Shown: positions 1 to 5,449 of the stretch, piece after piece
Position numbering within the stretch: position 1 is the stretch's first letter
How the letters are laid out: every line of letters starts with the position of its first letter
NCBI GenBank assembly: GCA_947478535.1
Contig: CANJXD010000232.1
Coordinates: 1 to 8,440 of the forward strand
Length of the DNA: 8,440 nt
Reading direction: 5' to 3'
Origin: Acetobacteraceae bacterium
GTDB lineage: Bacteria; Pseudomonadota; Alphaproteobacteria; Acetobacterales; Acetobacteraceae
Position numbers and translations under genes: made by a program
Notes under the pieces: model-generated
What the model was told of the DNA's origin: nothing
Databases searched by the model: none
Seen by the model: only the letters and a program-made list of their open reading frames with translations

Positions 1-518
1 GAGCCGAGCGCGGTGCCCTTTGTGATGGCGATGGTGCGGTTGACCAAGGGTGGGATGGCGATGCGGATCGCCTGCGGCAGCACCACCAGGAACAGCGTCG
101 GCAGGAAGCGCAGCCCCATGGCGCGCGATGCCTCCCACTGGCCCTTCGGCACGGCGCAGATGCCGGCCCAGTAGATTTCCTCGGCGAAGGCCATCAGCAC
201 GAAGGACAGCGAAATCCAGGTGGCGCCGAAGCCGGAAAAGTCGATGCCGGCATTCGGCAGCCCGAAATAGACCAGCACGATGATGACCAGCGGCGGTAGC
301 GCGCGGAACACATCGACCACGAAGATGATCAGCCAGTTCAGCGGCCGGATCCCCATGGCGCGGATCACCGCCAGCAGCAGGCCCAGCACCAGGCCCGTCG
401 CCACGATGCAGATCGCAAGCAGGATGGTCAGCCCCAGCCCCTCCAGGATCTTCGGCGCGTATTGCGCGGCGACCCGGCCATTGAGGAAGGAGAAGACGAA
501 AGCGTCCCAGCCGTTCAT
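1..518 (-). CDS. Polar amino-acid ABC transporter permease (HisM/GlnP type), 3' end cut by the window edge
   Basis: This is the inner-membrane permease subunit of an ABC importer for amino acids or related polar solutes. The first 172 residues are visible; family members usually have about 215-240, so the C-terminus lies beyond position 1. The protein begins MNGWDAFVFSFLNG. Hydrophobic segments lie near residues 28-52, 62-84 and 98-112. The cytoplasmic EAA loop, which docks on the ATPase, follows at about 114-150 (QWEASRAMGL, then VLPQAIRIAIPP), and IAITKGTALG is a typical HisM-family stretch. The ATG at 518 is the first start in frame and gives the usual short N-terminus, although the Shine-Dalgarno match is poor. 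It lies 97 bp downstream of the binding-protein gene on the same strand, with two hairpins between them, so it is probably co-transcribed at a lower level. The substrate cannot be read from the sequence. Confidence 0.93.
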   Translation of the reverse strand, partial: MNGWDAFVFSFLNGRVAAQYAPKILEGLGLTILLAICIVATGLVLGLLLAVIRAMGIRPLNWLIIFVVDVFRALPPLVIIVLVYFGLPNAGIDFSGFGATWISLSFVLMAFAEEIYWAGICAVPKGQWEASRAMGLRFLPTLFLVVLPQAIRIAIPPLVNRTIAITKGTALG

Positions 519-552
519 GCAGTCCCGATCTCAGTGGCGGGCGGATATGGAA

Positions 553-580
553 ACGGCCGGCGCAGATGCGCGCCGGCCGT
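553..580 (-). terminator. Perfect 11-bp stem-loop between binding protein and permease (attenuator or mRNA-stabilising hairpin)
   Basis: The arms ACGGCCGGCGC (553-563) and GCGCCGGCCGT (570-580) are perfectly complementary around a 6-base loop. Read on the minus (coding) strand the stem is followed by only three T, so it is a weak intrinsic terminator at best. Its place between the binding-protein stop and the permease start fits partial termination or 3'-end protection, which would favour expression of the binding protein. The structure is seen; the role is inferred. Confidence 0.6.
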
Positions 581-587
581 CACTGGT

Positions 588-607
588 ACCGGGCATTCCT
601 GCCCGGT
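588..607 (-). terminator. Second perfect stem-loop, directly after the binding-protein stop codon
   Basis: ACCGGGCA (588-595) pairs perfectly with TGCCCGGT (600-607) around the tetraloop TTCC. It begins 8 bases past the stop codon of the binding-protein gene and precedes the larger hairpin at 553-580. No T run follows it on the minus strand, so 3'-end protection or part of a bipartite attenuator is more likely than classical termination. Confidence 0.5.
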
Positions 608-615
608 CCTTCAGT

Positions 616-1458
616 TCAGGAGCAGGTCGGCTCGCGCGGCGTCGGGTCATAGCCCGCGAGGCCGGGAACGCCGGTGCCGGGGAACACCACATTCTCCGCG
701 TCGTCCGCCGCCGGCGCCGTGCCGAACCACTGCTGCGACAGGCGCGCGATGGTGCCATCCCGCTTCAGGCATTCGATCGCGTTCTCCAGCTGCGCGCGAA
801 TCGCTGTCGCCCCCAGCGGCACCACCGCGGCCCAATGGGCGCGGGTCTCGGTGATGACGAAGTCCGGCACGAATTGCGGCGTGCGCTGCGCGGCGTAGCG
901 CACCACGGTGTTGCCGCCGAGATTGGCGAAGGCGCGACCAGAGATCACGGCCTGCACGGCATCGGTCTGGGTGTCGTAGGTCTGCACGGTGAACCCGTAG
1001 CGTTCGGCATTCGCCGCTGCCCAGGCATCATACGCACTGCCCTTGTTCACCGTGATCGCCTTGCCGCGGATATCCTCGAGGCTGCGGATCGGCGCGCTGC
1101 CGCGGCGGATGCCGAACTGGAAGGAGGTGTAGAGGTAGCCTTCCGTGAACATCATGTTCGCCGCACGCTCCGCCGTCGCCGTCACCGGCGCGCAGAGGAA
1201 GTCGTAGCGCCCGGCATTCATCGCCGGGATCAGGCCCGAGAAGCTGGCGCTGTCCACGACCAGTTCGCGCCCGAGGCGCTTGGCCACTTCGCGGAACAGG
1301 TCAATGTTGAAGCCCTGCACGCCGCCTTCCAGGCGGGGGAAGGCGTGCGGGGCAAAGGTGCCATCGACCGCGCAGCGCAGCGGGGGCTGCTGGGCAGCGG
1401 CTGGCGCGGCGGCGAAAGCGGTCAGGGCGAAAAGGCATGCGGTCAAAGCTCGGCGCAT
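616..1458 (-). CDS. Amino-acid ABC transporter periplasmic substrate-binding protein (SBP_bac_3 family)
   Basis: This is the periplasmic solute receptor for the ABC importer whose permease follows. The protein is 280 residues, normal for the family. A Sec signal peptide occupies about residues 1-23 (MRRAL, a hydrophobic core, then APAAAQ). Family features in order: GFNIDLFREVAKRLG at 49-63, SGLIPAMNAGRYDFLCAP at 74-91, TATAERA at 93-99 whose Arg98 matches the ligand-carboxylate arginine, MFTEGYLYTSFQF at 103-115, and LEDIRGKAITVNKGSAYD at 127-144. The second lobe reads SGRAFANLGGNT at 173-184, where relatives usually carry an Asp that holds the ligand amino group. Four cysteines (29, 89, 230, 279) remain in the mature protein and could form disulfides. 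Start 1458 is preferred over an ATG 54 bases upstream because AGGAGG precedes it at 8-base spacing and the signal peptide then begins correctly. The ligand is unknown. Confidence 0.93.
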   Translation of the reverse strand: MRRALTACLFALTAFAAAPAAAQQPPLRCAVDGTFAPHAFPRLEGGVQGFNIDLFREVAKRLGRELVVDSASFSGLIPAMNAGRYDFLCAPVTATAERAANMMFTEGYLYTSFQFGIRRGSAPIRSLEDIRGKAITVNKGSAYDAWAAANAERYGFTVQTYDTQTDAVQAVISGRAFANLGGNTVVRYAAQRTPQFVPDFVITETRAHWAAVVPLGATAIRAQLENAIECLKRDGTIARLSQQWFGTAPAADDAENVVFPGTGVPGLAGYDPTPREPTCS

Positions 1459-1466
1459 GGTGGCGG

Positions 1467-1472
1467 CCTCCT
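1467..1472 (-). promoter_or_regulatory. Ribosome binding site fixing the start of the binding protein
   Basis: AGGAGG on the minus strand, 8 bases before the ATG at 1456-1458. It decides between this start and the in-frame ATG at 1512, which would add an arginine-rich extension ahead of the signal peptide. Confidence 0.8.
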
Positions 1473-1516
1473 GTCGGATGGGTTGTCTCCCGGCGCGGAG
1501 CCTCCCACCCACGGGG

Positions 1517-1535
1517 CCGATGCGCCACGCATCGG
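1517..1535 (-). promoter_or_regulatory. Perfect 8-bp hairpin in the leader of the binding-protein gene
   Basis: CCGATGCG (1517-1524) and CGCATCGG (1528-1535) pair perfectly around a 3-base loop. The hairpin lies about 59 bases upstream of the binding-protein start and about 49 bases past the stop of the RTX gene, both on the minus strand. No T run follows it, so it is not a canonical intrinsic terminator. It may be a Rho-assisted 3' end for the RTX transcript or a structured leader of the transporter operon. Confidence 0.4.
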
Positions 1536-1568
1536 AAGGCGATATTGCAAAGTTTTCATGTATTTTTC

Positions 1569-1580
1569 GCGGTATACCGC
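1569..1580. promoter_or_regulatory. 12-bp perfect palindrome GCGGTATACCGC, possible operator
   Basis: A complete two-fold palindrome 3 bases beyond the stop codon of the RTX gene, next to an A/T-rich run (1561-1567) that is unusual in this GC-rich window. The A/T-rich stretch 1537-1567 is the likeliest place for the promoter of the transporter operon, so the palindrome could be a repressor or activator site. No clear -10/-35 pair was found there, and it could also be a short 3' hairpin of the RTX mRNA. Confidence 0.3.
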
Positions 1581-1583
1581 CAC

Positions 1584-4001
1584 TCAGGCGAGCAGGTCGT
1601 CCAGCGAAAAGGCAGAAATGCCGATGATAGTGACCGCGAATTCGGCCGCCGCATCGGCATCCGTATTCGCCAGCAGCAGTACCCGGCCATTGGCTTGCAG
1701 CACCTGCCGCAATTCCCCGGGCCGGTTTGCGCCGAAGCTGCCGACGATCTGGGTGAAGCCTTGCAGCCCATCGGCCAGTTCATTCGCGTCGAAGGCGAGG
1801 TGGATCAGATCCTCCCCTTGGTTGAAATCACCGATAATGTCCCGCCCGGCGGCGGAGAGCGCATCGCTGTCGCTGACGGCGAGGAAGACGAAGACATCCC
1901 CCGCCGCCCCGCCTTGCAGCATGTCGCGCCCGGCACCGCCGGCCAGCGTATCCGCGCCCGCGCCACCCAGCAGATTGTCGCGCCCCGCATCGCCGAGCAG
2001 GATGTCGTCGCCCGCTTCGCCCGCCAGACTGTCCTCCCCGGCGCCACCGGAGAGGGTATCGGCGCCGGCGCGGCCGAACAGCCGGTCCGCATCCTCGCCG
2101 CCTGCCAGGCTATCCTGCCCGGCGCCGCCATCCAGCCGGTCCGCCCCCGCCCCGCCATCCAGCGAATCCCGGTCATTGCCACCGGACAGCGTATCGTCGC
2201 CGGCCTCTCCATGCAGATGGTCCGCACCATCGGCGGCGACCAGCGCATCGGCGCCGCCGCCACCCAGCATGGTGTCGCTGCCCTGGCGCCCGCCCAATGT
2301 ATCCGCGCCTTCGCCACCCAGCAGCCGGTCTCCGCCAGCGGAGCCCGACAGGCTGTCCGCCCCAGCACCCCCGAGCATGACGCGGCCATTGGCGAAGGCG
2401 AGCGGGCTGCGGGTTTCCCCCCAGCCGCCATTCGCGGCGTTGTCATCCTGCACGGCGTCCCAGCGCGGGGAGTGGTCCTCATAGACCGTGTCGAGCATGC
2501 CCCAATGGCCGAAGATGGAAGGCCCGCCGAAGGAGGAGAAAACCTCCCACAATCCACCGCCCGCCGCGCGGAACAATTCGAGGTTGCGGCTGTAGAGGTC
2601 CCCCATTCGCGGGTCGTTCACCATGGCGGTGAAGAATTCCAGCAATTGCGGCGCGGAGGAGGAGACGAGGTGTTGCCCTGCTTCATAGGCCACCAGGCGT
2701 AGCCCGTGCGCGGCGGCGACATCGGCGTGGTAGTCGAACAGGAAGGCGGTGTTCTCGATCCCCCAGCTGTCCGGCAGCAGGTTTGCGTACTGCAATTGCT
2801 GGAACGCCAGGTCGAGCCCCGCCGCCCCCATCCCCGCCCATGCGATCACGGTTTCGAGGTTCGCGGGCTCATAGAGACTACCGTTGAAGTAGCCGGTGAT
2901 CGCGTAGCTGTCGAAGAAGGTCCAGGGCGCCGCATTGCCTTCCGCGACCCAGAGCGGCGCGTTCAGCAGCGGGTCCTCGAGCCCGAGCCAGGCCGTCTGC
3001 GTCGCCACCACGCGGTCCAGCCTGGTCGCCGTCTCGGCGCCGAAAACCTCGGTCCAGATCTGCGCGACCTGCGCGGCGCGCATGCCGTTCCACTGCATCC
3101 AGCCATCGCCGATATGCTCGCCCGGGCCGTATTCGCCATCGCCATTGGCATCGACGGCCCAGCGTTCATCGGCGAAGCGCAGCGCGTCCTGCGATTGCTG
3201 GAACTGCCAGTTCCACGCTTCGTTCGAGAATTCGACATGGGCGACGAGGCGTGGGTCGAGGTTGTCCCGCACATACTCGGCAAAGCGGCGTACATAATCG
3301 TCATCCGCGAGGTGCGGCATGCAGAACCAGGGGTCGGCGCCGGTGCGGTTGGCGAGCTCGACCATCGCTTCCATCGGCACCCCATCCCAGGCCCAGGAGG
3401 CATCCGTGGGTTCCGGCCGGCCGTCCCAGCCGGCGATGGTGGAATTGTTGGTCAGCCCGAAATCCATGAAGCGAAACGACCGAAAATCCTGCACCATCTC
3501 CAGGAAGCGCGGGTTGAAGGTCTCCCCGGCATCGAGCAGGGCTGCCTGATCCTCTCGCACCAGGCGGATATTGCGGACGGGGTCGGCGGGATCGCTGGCG
3601 CGAATCTGCAGGAAAAGCGGGTTGTAGTCCTCGCCCGGTGTGCCGGGGCAGATGACGATGGCGCGGCCGGAGGTGCCATCGCCCTCGATGATCGCCGCCG
3701 TCAGCGTCGCCGCGACCTCCCCGCTGCCTTCCCAGGTCAGCACATAGCGGCCGGTGGGGTTGGCGCCGTGGGGATCGGCGCCGAGCACCGTCGTCAGCAC
3801 CGTCCCTTCGGGCACCGCGGTCGGCCAGTTATTAGCATCCAGCGTCACCGTGGCGCCGCTGTTCCACTGCGTCTCCGTACTGGTCACCCAGGGGCGGTGG
3901 GTCAGCATCCGGTCAAGGAACGGAAAATCGCCGGACCAATCGACATTGCCAGCGAGGTTCAGGCCGAGAGACGGGGTCCAGCCGGGGGGATGGGCGGGCA
4001 T
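1584..4001 (-). CDS. Secreted RTX calcium-binding protein with glycosidase-like (clan GH-A type) N-terminal domain
   Basis: This 805-residue protein is probably exported by a type I secretion system and may act on extracellular glycan. It has no N-terminal signal peptide. Residues 11-40 (SLGLNLAGNVDWSG... LTHRPWVT) open a beta-rich region to about 150. A barrel-like region follows at about 160-525, with EFSNEAWNW (Asn260-Glu261), resembling the acid/base Asn-Glu of clan GH-A enzymes, and AYEAGQHL (Glu440), a candidate nucleophile. An EF-hand-like loop sits at 284-295. Residues 545-706 are 18 uninterrupted nonapeptides of the GGxGxDxLx type, which bind calcium in a beta-roll. Residues 707-805 resemble the serralysin C-terminal domain (DIIGDFNQGEDLIHL, PGELRQV) and end in hydrophobic DDLLA, as type I signals often do. 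The start at 4001, not 4055, is set by AGGAGG 5 bases upstream. No secretion genes are in view. Enzyme activity is inferred, not shown. Confidence 0.85.
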   Translation of the reverse strand: MPAHPPGWTPSLGLNLAGNVDWSGDFPFLDRMLTHRPWVTSTETQWNSGATVTLDANNWPTAVPEGTVLTTVLGADPHGANPTGRYVLTWEGSGEVAATLTAAIIEGDGTSGRAIVICPGTPGEDYNPLFLQIRASDPADPVRNIRLVREDQAALLDAGETFNPRFLEMVQDFRSFRFMDFGLTNNSTIAGWDGRPEPTDASWAWDGVPMEAMVELANRTGADPWFCMPHLADDDYVRRFAEYVRDNLDPRLVAHVEFSNEAWNWQFQQSQDALRFADERWAVDANGDGEYGPGEHIGDGWMQWNGMRAAQVAQIWTEVFGAETATRLDRVVATQTAWLGLEDPLLNAPLWVAEGNAAPWTFFDSYAITGYFNGSLYEPANLETVIAWAGMGAAGLDLAFQQLQYANLLPDSWGIENTAFLFDYHADVAAAHGLRLVAYEAGQHLVSSSAPQLLEFFTAMVNDPRMGDLYSRNLELFRAAGGGLWEVFSSFGGPSIFGHWGMLDTVYEDHSPRWDAVQDDNAANGGWGETRSPLAFANGRVMLGGAGADSLSGSAGGDRLLGGEGADTLGGRQGSDTMLGGGGADALVAADGADHLHGEAGDDTLSGGNDRDSLDGGAGADRLDGGAGQDSLAGGEDADRLFGRAGADTLSGGAGEDSLAGEAGDDILLGDAGRDNLLGGAGADTLAGGAGRDMLQGGAAGDVFVFLAVSDSDALSAAGRDIIGDFNQGEDLIHLAFDANELADGLQGFTQIVGSFGANRPGELRQVLQANGRVLLLANTDADAAAEFAVTIIGISAFSLDDLLA
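1884..2369 (-). repeat. 18 tandem 27-bp units encoding RTX nonapeptides
   Basis: Inside the RTX gene, residues 545-706 divide into 18 consecutive nine-residue units without a break, from GAGADSLSG to GAAGDVFVF. Most keep the Gly-x-Asp core and the aliphatic residue of a calcium beta-roll turn; units such as GNDRDSLDG and GEDADRLFG are degenerate. The DNA has diverged between units, so this is an old repeat and not a recent expansion. The complementary strand reads as long proline/serine-rich open frames, which are artefacts of the repeat. Confidence 0.9.
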
Positions 4002-4006
4002 CGGAG

Positions 4007-4012
4007 CCTCCT
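4007..4012 (-). promoter_or_regulatory. Ribosome binding site fixing the start of the RTX protein
   Basis: AGGAGG on the minus strand, 5 bases before the ATG at 3999-4001. The alternative upstream ATG at 4055 lies within 3-8 bases of the -10 box at 4058-4063 and would therefore sit close to the transcription start, which also argues for 4001. Confidence 0.75.
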
Positions 4013-4057
4013 GCGTGTTGGGCCGCAGGCTGTTCGCAGCCGGCGCCGACCGCAACG

Positions 4058-4063
4058 ATTATA
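4058..4063 (-). promoter_or_regulatory. Consensus -10 box (TATAAT) upstream of the RTX gene
   Basis: A perfect TATAAT on the minus strand, 57-62 bases upstream of the RTX start codon. No good -35 hexamer is found at 16-18 bases: TCGACA (4076-4081) is a 5/6 match but only 12 bases away. This suggests a promoter that depends on an activator, or one used by another sigma factor. An inverted repeat covers the -35 region. Confidence 0.5.
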
Positions 4064-4065
4064 GA

Positions 4066-4090
4066 GTTTCCACTGTGTCGAGGCGGAAAC
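4066..4090. promoter_or_regulatory. Inverted repeat GTTTCC-N13-GGAAAC covering the -35 region of the RTX promoter
   Basis: The arms are GTTTCC (4066-4071) and GGAAAC (4085-4090), perfectly complementary, with centres 19 bases apart (about two helical turns). The near arm begins 3 bases upstream of the TATAAT box, so a dimeric regulator bound here would contact or block RNA polymerase. The arms are short, so chance cannot be excluded. Confidence 0.4.
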
Positions 4091-4222
4091 AGGCCGTGTT
4101 TCAATTGTTTCGGCACGCCGGCCGCGCGCCACAGTTTCGCCCCGCTAGCGACCCTTCGGGGACAAGGACGGCGCGTAGAAGGGACCTCATCGCAACGCCT
4201 TCCTCCTCCTGGAACCCCCGCA

Positions 4223-4459
4223 ATGCCCCGCCTCGCGCTGTCCTTCGTCCTGCTGGGACTGATGGCGATCCTGACCACCGTGCTGCTGGTGATGGGGGAG
4301 GCGACCTTGCCTGGGCGCGTGCCGCCCTTGGCAGCCGCGGCGCTTGCGGGGCTGGGCGGCGTCGGGCTGGTGCTCGGGCTGTGGATGCTCGATGGCGGTC
4401 GCCCGGCCGAAGACGCTCACCCCAAGGGGATGCGGCGCTCCCCCAGCACGGCCTTGTAG
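4223..4459 (+). CDS. Small two-helix membrane protein of unknown function
   Basis: This is a 78-residue hydrophobic protein I do not recognise as a named family. Two membrane spans are evident, at about residues 5-24 (LALSFVLLGLMAILTTVLLV) and 34-56 (the alanine/glycine/leucine-rich stretch ending LGLWML). A short polar tail follows, DGGRPAEDAHPKGM and onward. Support for coding comes from third codon positions that are nearly all G or C and from the uninterrupted hydrophobic pattern. Against it, no Shine-Dalgarno sequence precedes the ATG, and the last 43 bases overlap the end of the Bug receptor gene on the other strand. It is divergent from the RTX gene, 221 bp away. It may be a bona fide small inner-membrane protein or a fortuitous frame. 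Confidence 0.55.
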   Translation: MPRLALSFVLLGLMAILTTVLLVMGEATLPGRVPPLAAAALAGLGGVGLVLGLWMLDGGRPAEDAHPKGMRRSPSTAL

Positions 4460-5388
4460 GCCTCGACCTCAACGCCCACGAAATCCTGGAAGTCCCGCCC
4501 GCGCCGGCTGGCGGGGATGGAGCTTCCGGCGGCCAGCACGCGTTGCAGCTCCGGCGCCTGCATCGCCTGATCCGTCGCCGCGGCAAGCGCGGCGACAATC
4601 CCCTGGTCGAGCCCCGGCGGCCCGAAGACGCCCACCCAGCTCGCGGCGTCGATCGGCCCGTAGCCCTGTTCGCGCAGCGTGGTCAGTTCGGGGTAGCGGT
4701 CGATCCGCGCCAGTGTCCCGGCGGCGAGGGGCCGCAGCTTGCCATCGGCGATCTGGGGCGCCACGGCGGATACGCCATCGATCGTCATGTCCACCCGCGC
4801 CGCGATCAGGTCCGCCATGGCCGGGGCGCTGCCGCGATAGGGCACATGCGTCAGCTCCACCCCCGCCGCCTTGGCCAGCATCTCGCACGCGATGTGATGG
4901 ACGGACCCGATGCCGGAGGAGGCGTAGGAAATCGCGCCCGCCCGCACCTTCGCCGCCGCGATCAGGCTTTCCGTCGTCCGGTGGGGGGAGGAGGCGGGCA
5001 CCACCAGCAGATGCGGGTGCACCGCCACCTGCGCGACCGGGGTGAAATCCGTCACCGGGTTGTAGGGCAGGTTGGTGAACAGCGCGGCCGCCACCGCATT
5101 CGGCGTGGAATGCCCGAACAGCAGCATCGCGCCATCCGCCGGCGCCTTCGCCACCGCATCGGCGGCGAGGGTGCCGGAGGCGCCGGAGCGGTTCTCGACG
5201 ATGAAGGGCTGGCCGAGGATCGCCGCGTATTGCTCGGCAAGCGCCCGGGCGACGATGTCCGTGAAGCCGCCAGGGGCAAAGCCCACCAGCATGCGCACGG
5301 GGCGCCGCGGCCAGGCGGGCTGGGCGAAGGCGGCGGGGGCGGCGAGTGGCGAGAAAGCCAGGGCAGCGAGGGCGCGGCGCGTCGTCAT
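4417..5388 (-). CDS. Bug/TctC-family tripartite tricarboxylate transporter substrate-binding protein
   Basis: This is a periplasmic receptor of the Bug family, which binds carboxylates or other small organic solutes for TctAB-type transport or for sensing. The 323 residues match the normal family length. An export signal covers about residues 1-22 (MTTRRALAALAF... AAFAQ); its twin arginines allow Tat or Sec export. Family signatures are FAPGGFTDIVAR at 37-48 (usual form PGGxxD), ENRSGASGTLAADAVAKAPADG at 65-86 (here in two parts: ENRSGASGT and AKAPADG), VPYRGSAPAMADLIAARVD at 182-200 and WVGVFGPPG at 251-259. No tctA or tctB membrane genes are in the window, so it is an orphan receptor, as is common in genomes with many Bug paralogues. 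It starts 61 bp after the mtnA stop, so read-through from the upstream operon is possible. The ligand cannot be predicted. Confidence 0.93.
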   Translation of the reverse strand: MTTRRALAALAFSPLAAPAAFAQPAWPRRPVRMLVGFAPGGFTDIVARALAEQYAAILGQPFIVENRSGASGTLAADAVAKAPADGAMLLFGHSTPNAVAAALFTNLPYNPVTDFTPVAQVAVHPHLLVVPASSPHRTTESLIAAAKVRAGAISYASSGIGSVHHIACEMLAKAAGVELTHVPYRGSAPAMADLIAARVDMTIDGVSAVAPQIADGKLRPLAAGTLARIDRYPELTTLREQGYGPIDAASWVGVFGPPGLDQGIVAALAAATDQAMQAPELQRVLAAGSSIPASRRGRDFQDFVGVEVEAYKAVLGERRIPLG

Positions 5389-5449
5389 CGGGGCTCTTCG
5401 GTCGGGAGCAGGGACGTTAGGCGGCTTCGCTACGTCGCAACACCGTTGT

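Noticed and set aside
1884..2369. The tandem 27-bp array as a CRISPR or satellite repeat
   Set aside because: The units are contiguous, in frame and degenerate, and encode the RTX consensus. There are no spacers.
280..2484. A 734-codon plus-strand open frame rich in proline, serine and arginine
   Set aside because: It runs antisense to the permease, the binding protein and the RTX repeats. Its repetitive proline/serine part is the complement of the 27-bp RTX units, and no domain is recognisable.
1437..2702. A 421-codon plus-strand open frame antisense to the RTX gene
   Set aside because: Composition follows the complement of RTX codons, and it has no domain and no ribosome binding site. The minus-strand protein is clearly the real one.
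2706..4064. A 452-codon plus-strand open frame antisense to the glycosidase-like domain
   Set aside because: A mirror frame of GC-rich coding DNA. The opposite strand encodes conserved motifs, and this one has none.
4076..4081. TCGACA as the -35 box of the RTX promoter
   Set aside because: It is a 5/6 match, but only 12 bases from the -10 box, too close for a sigma-70 promoter.
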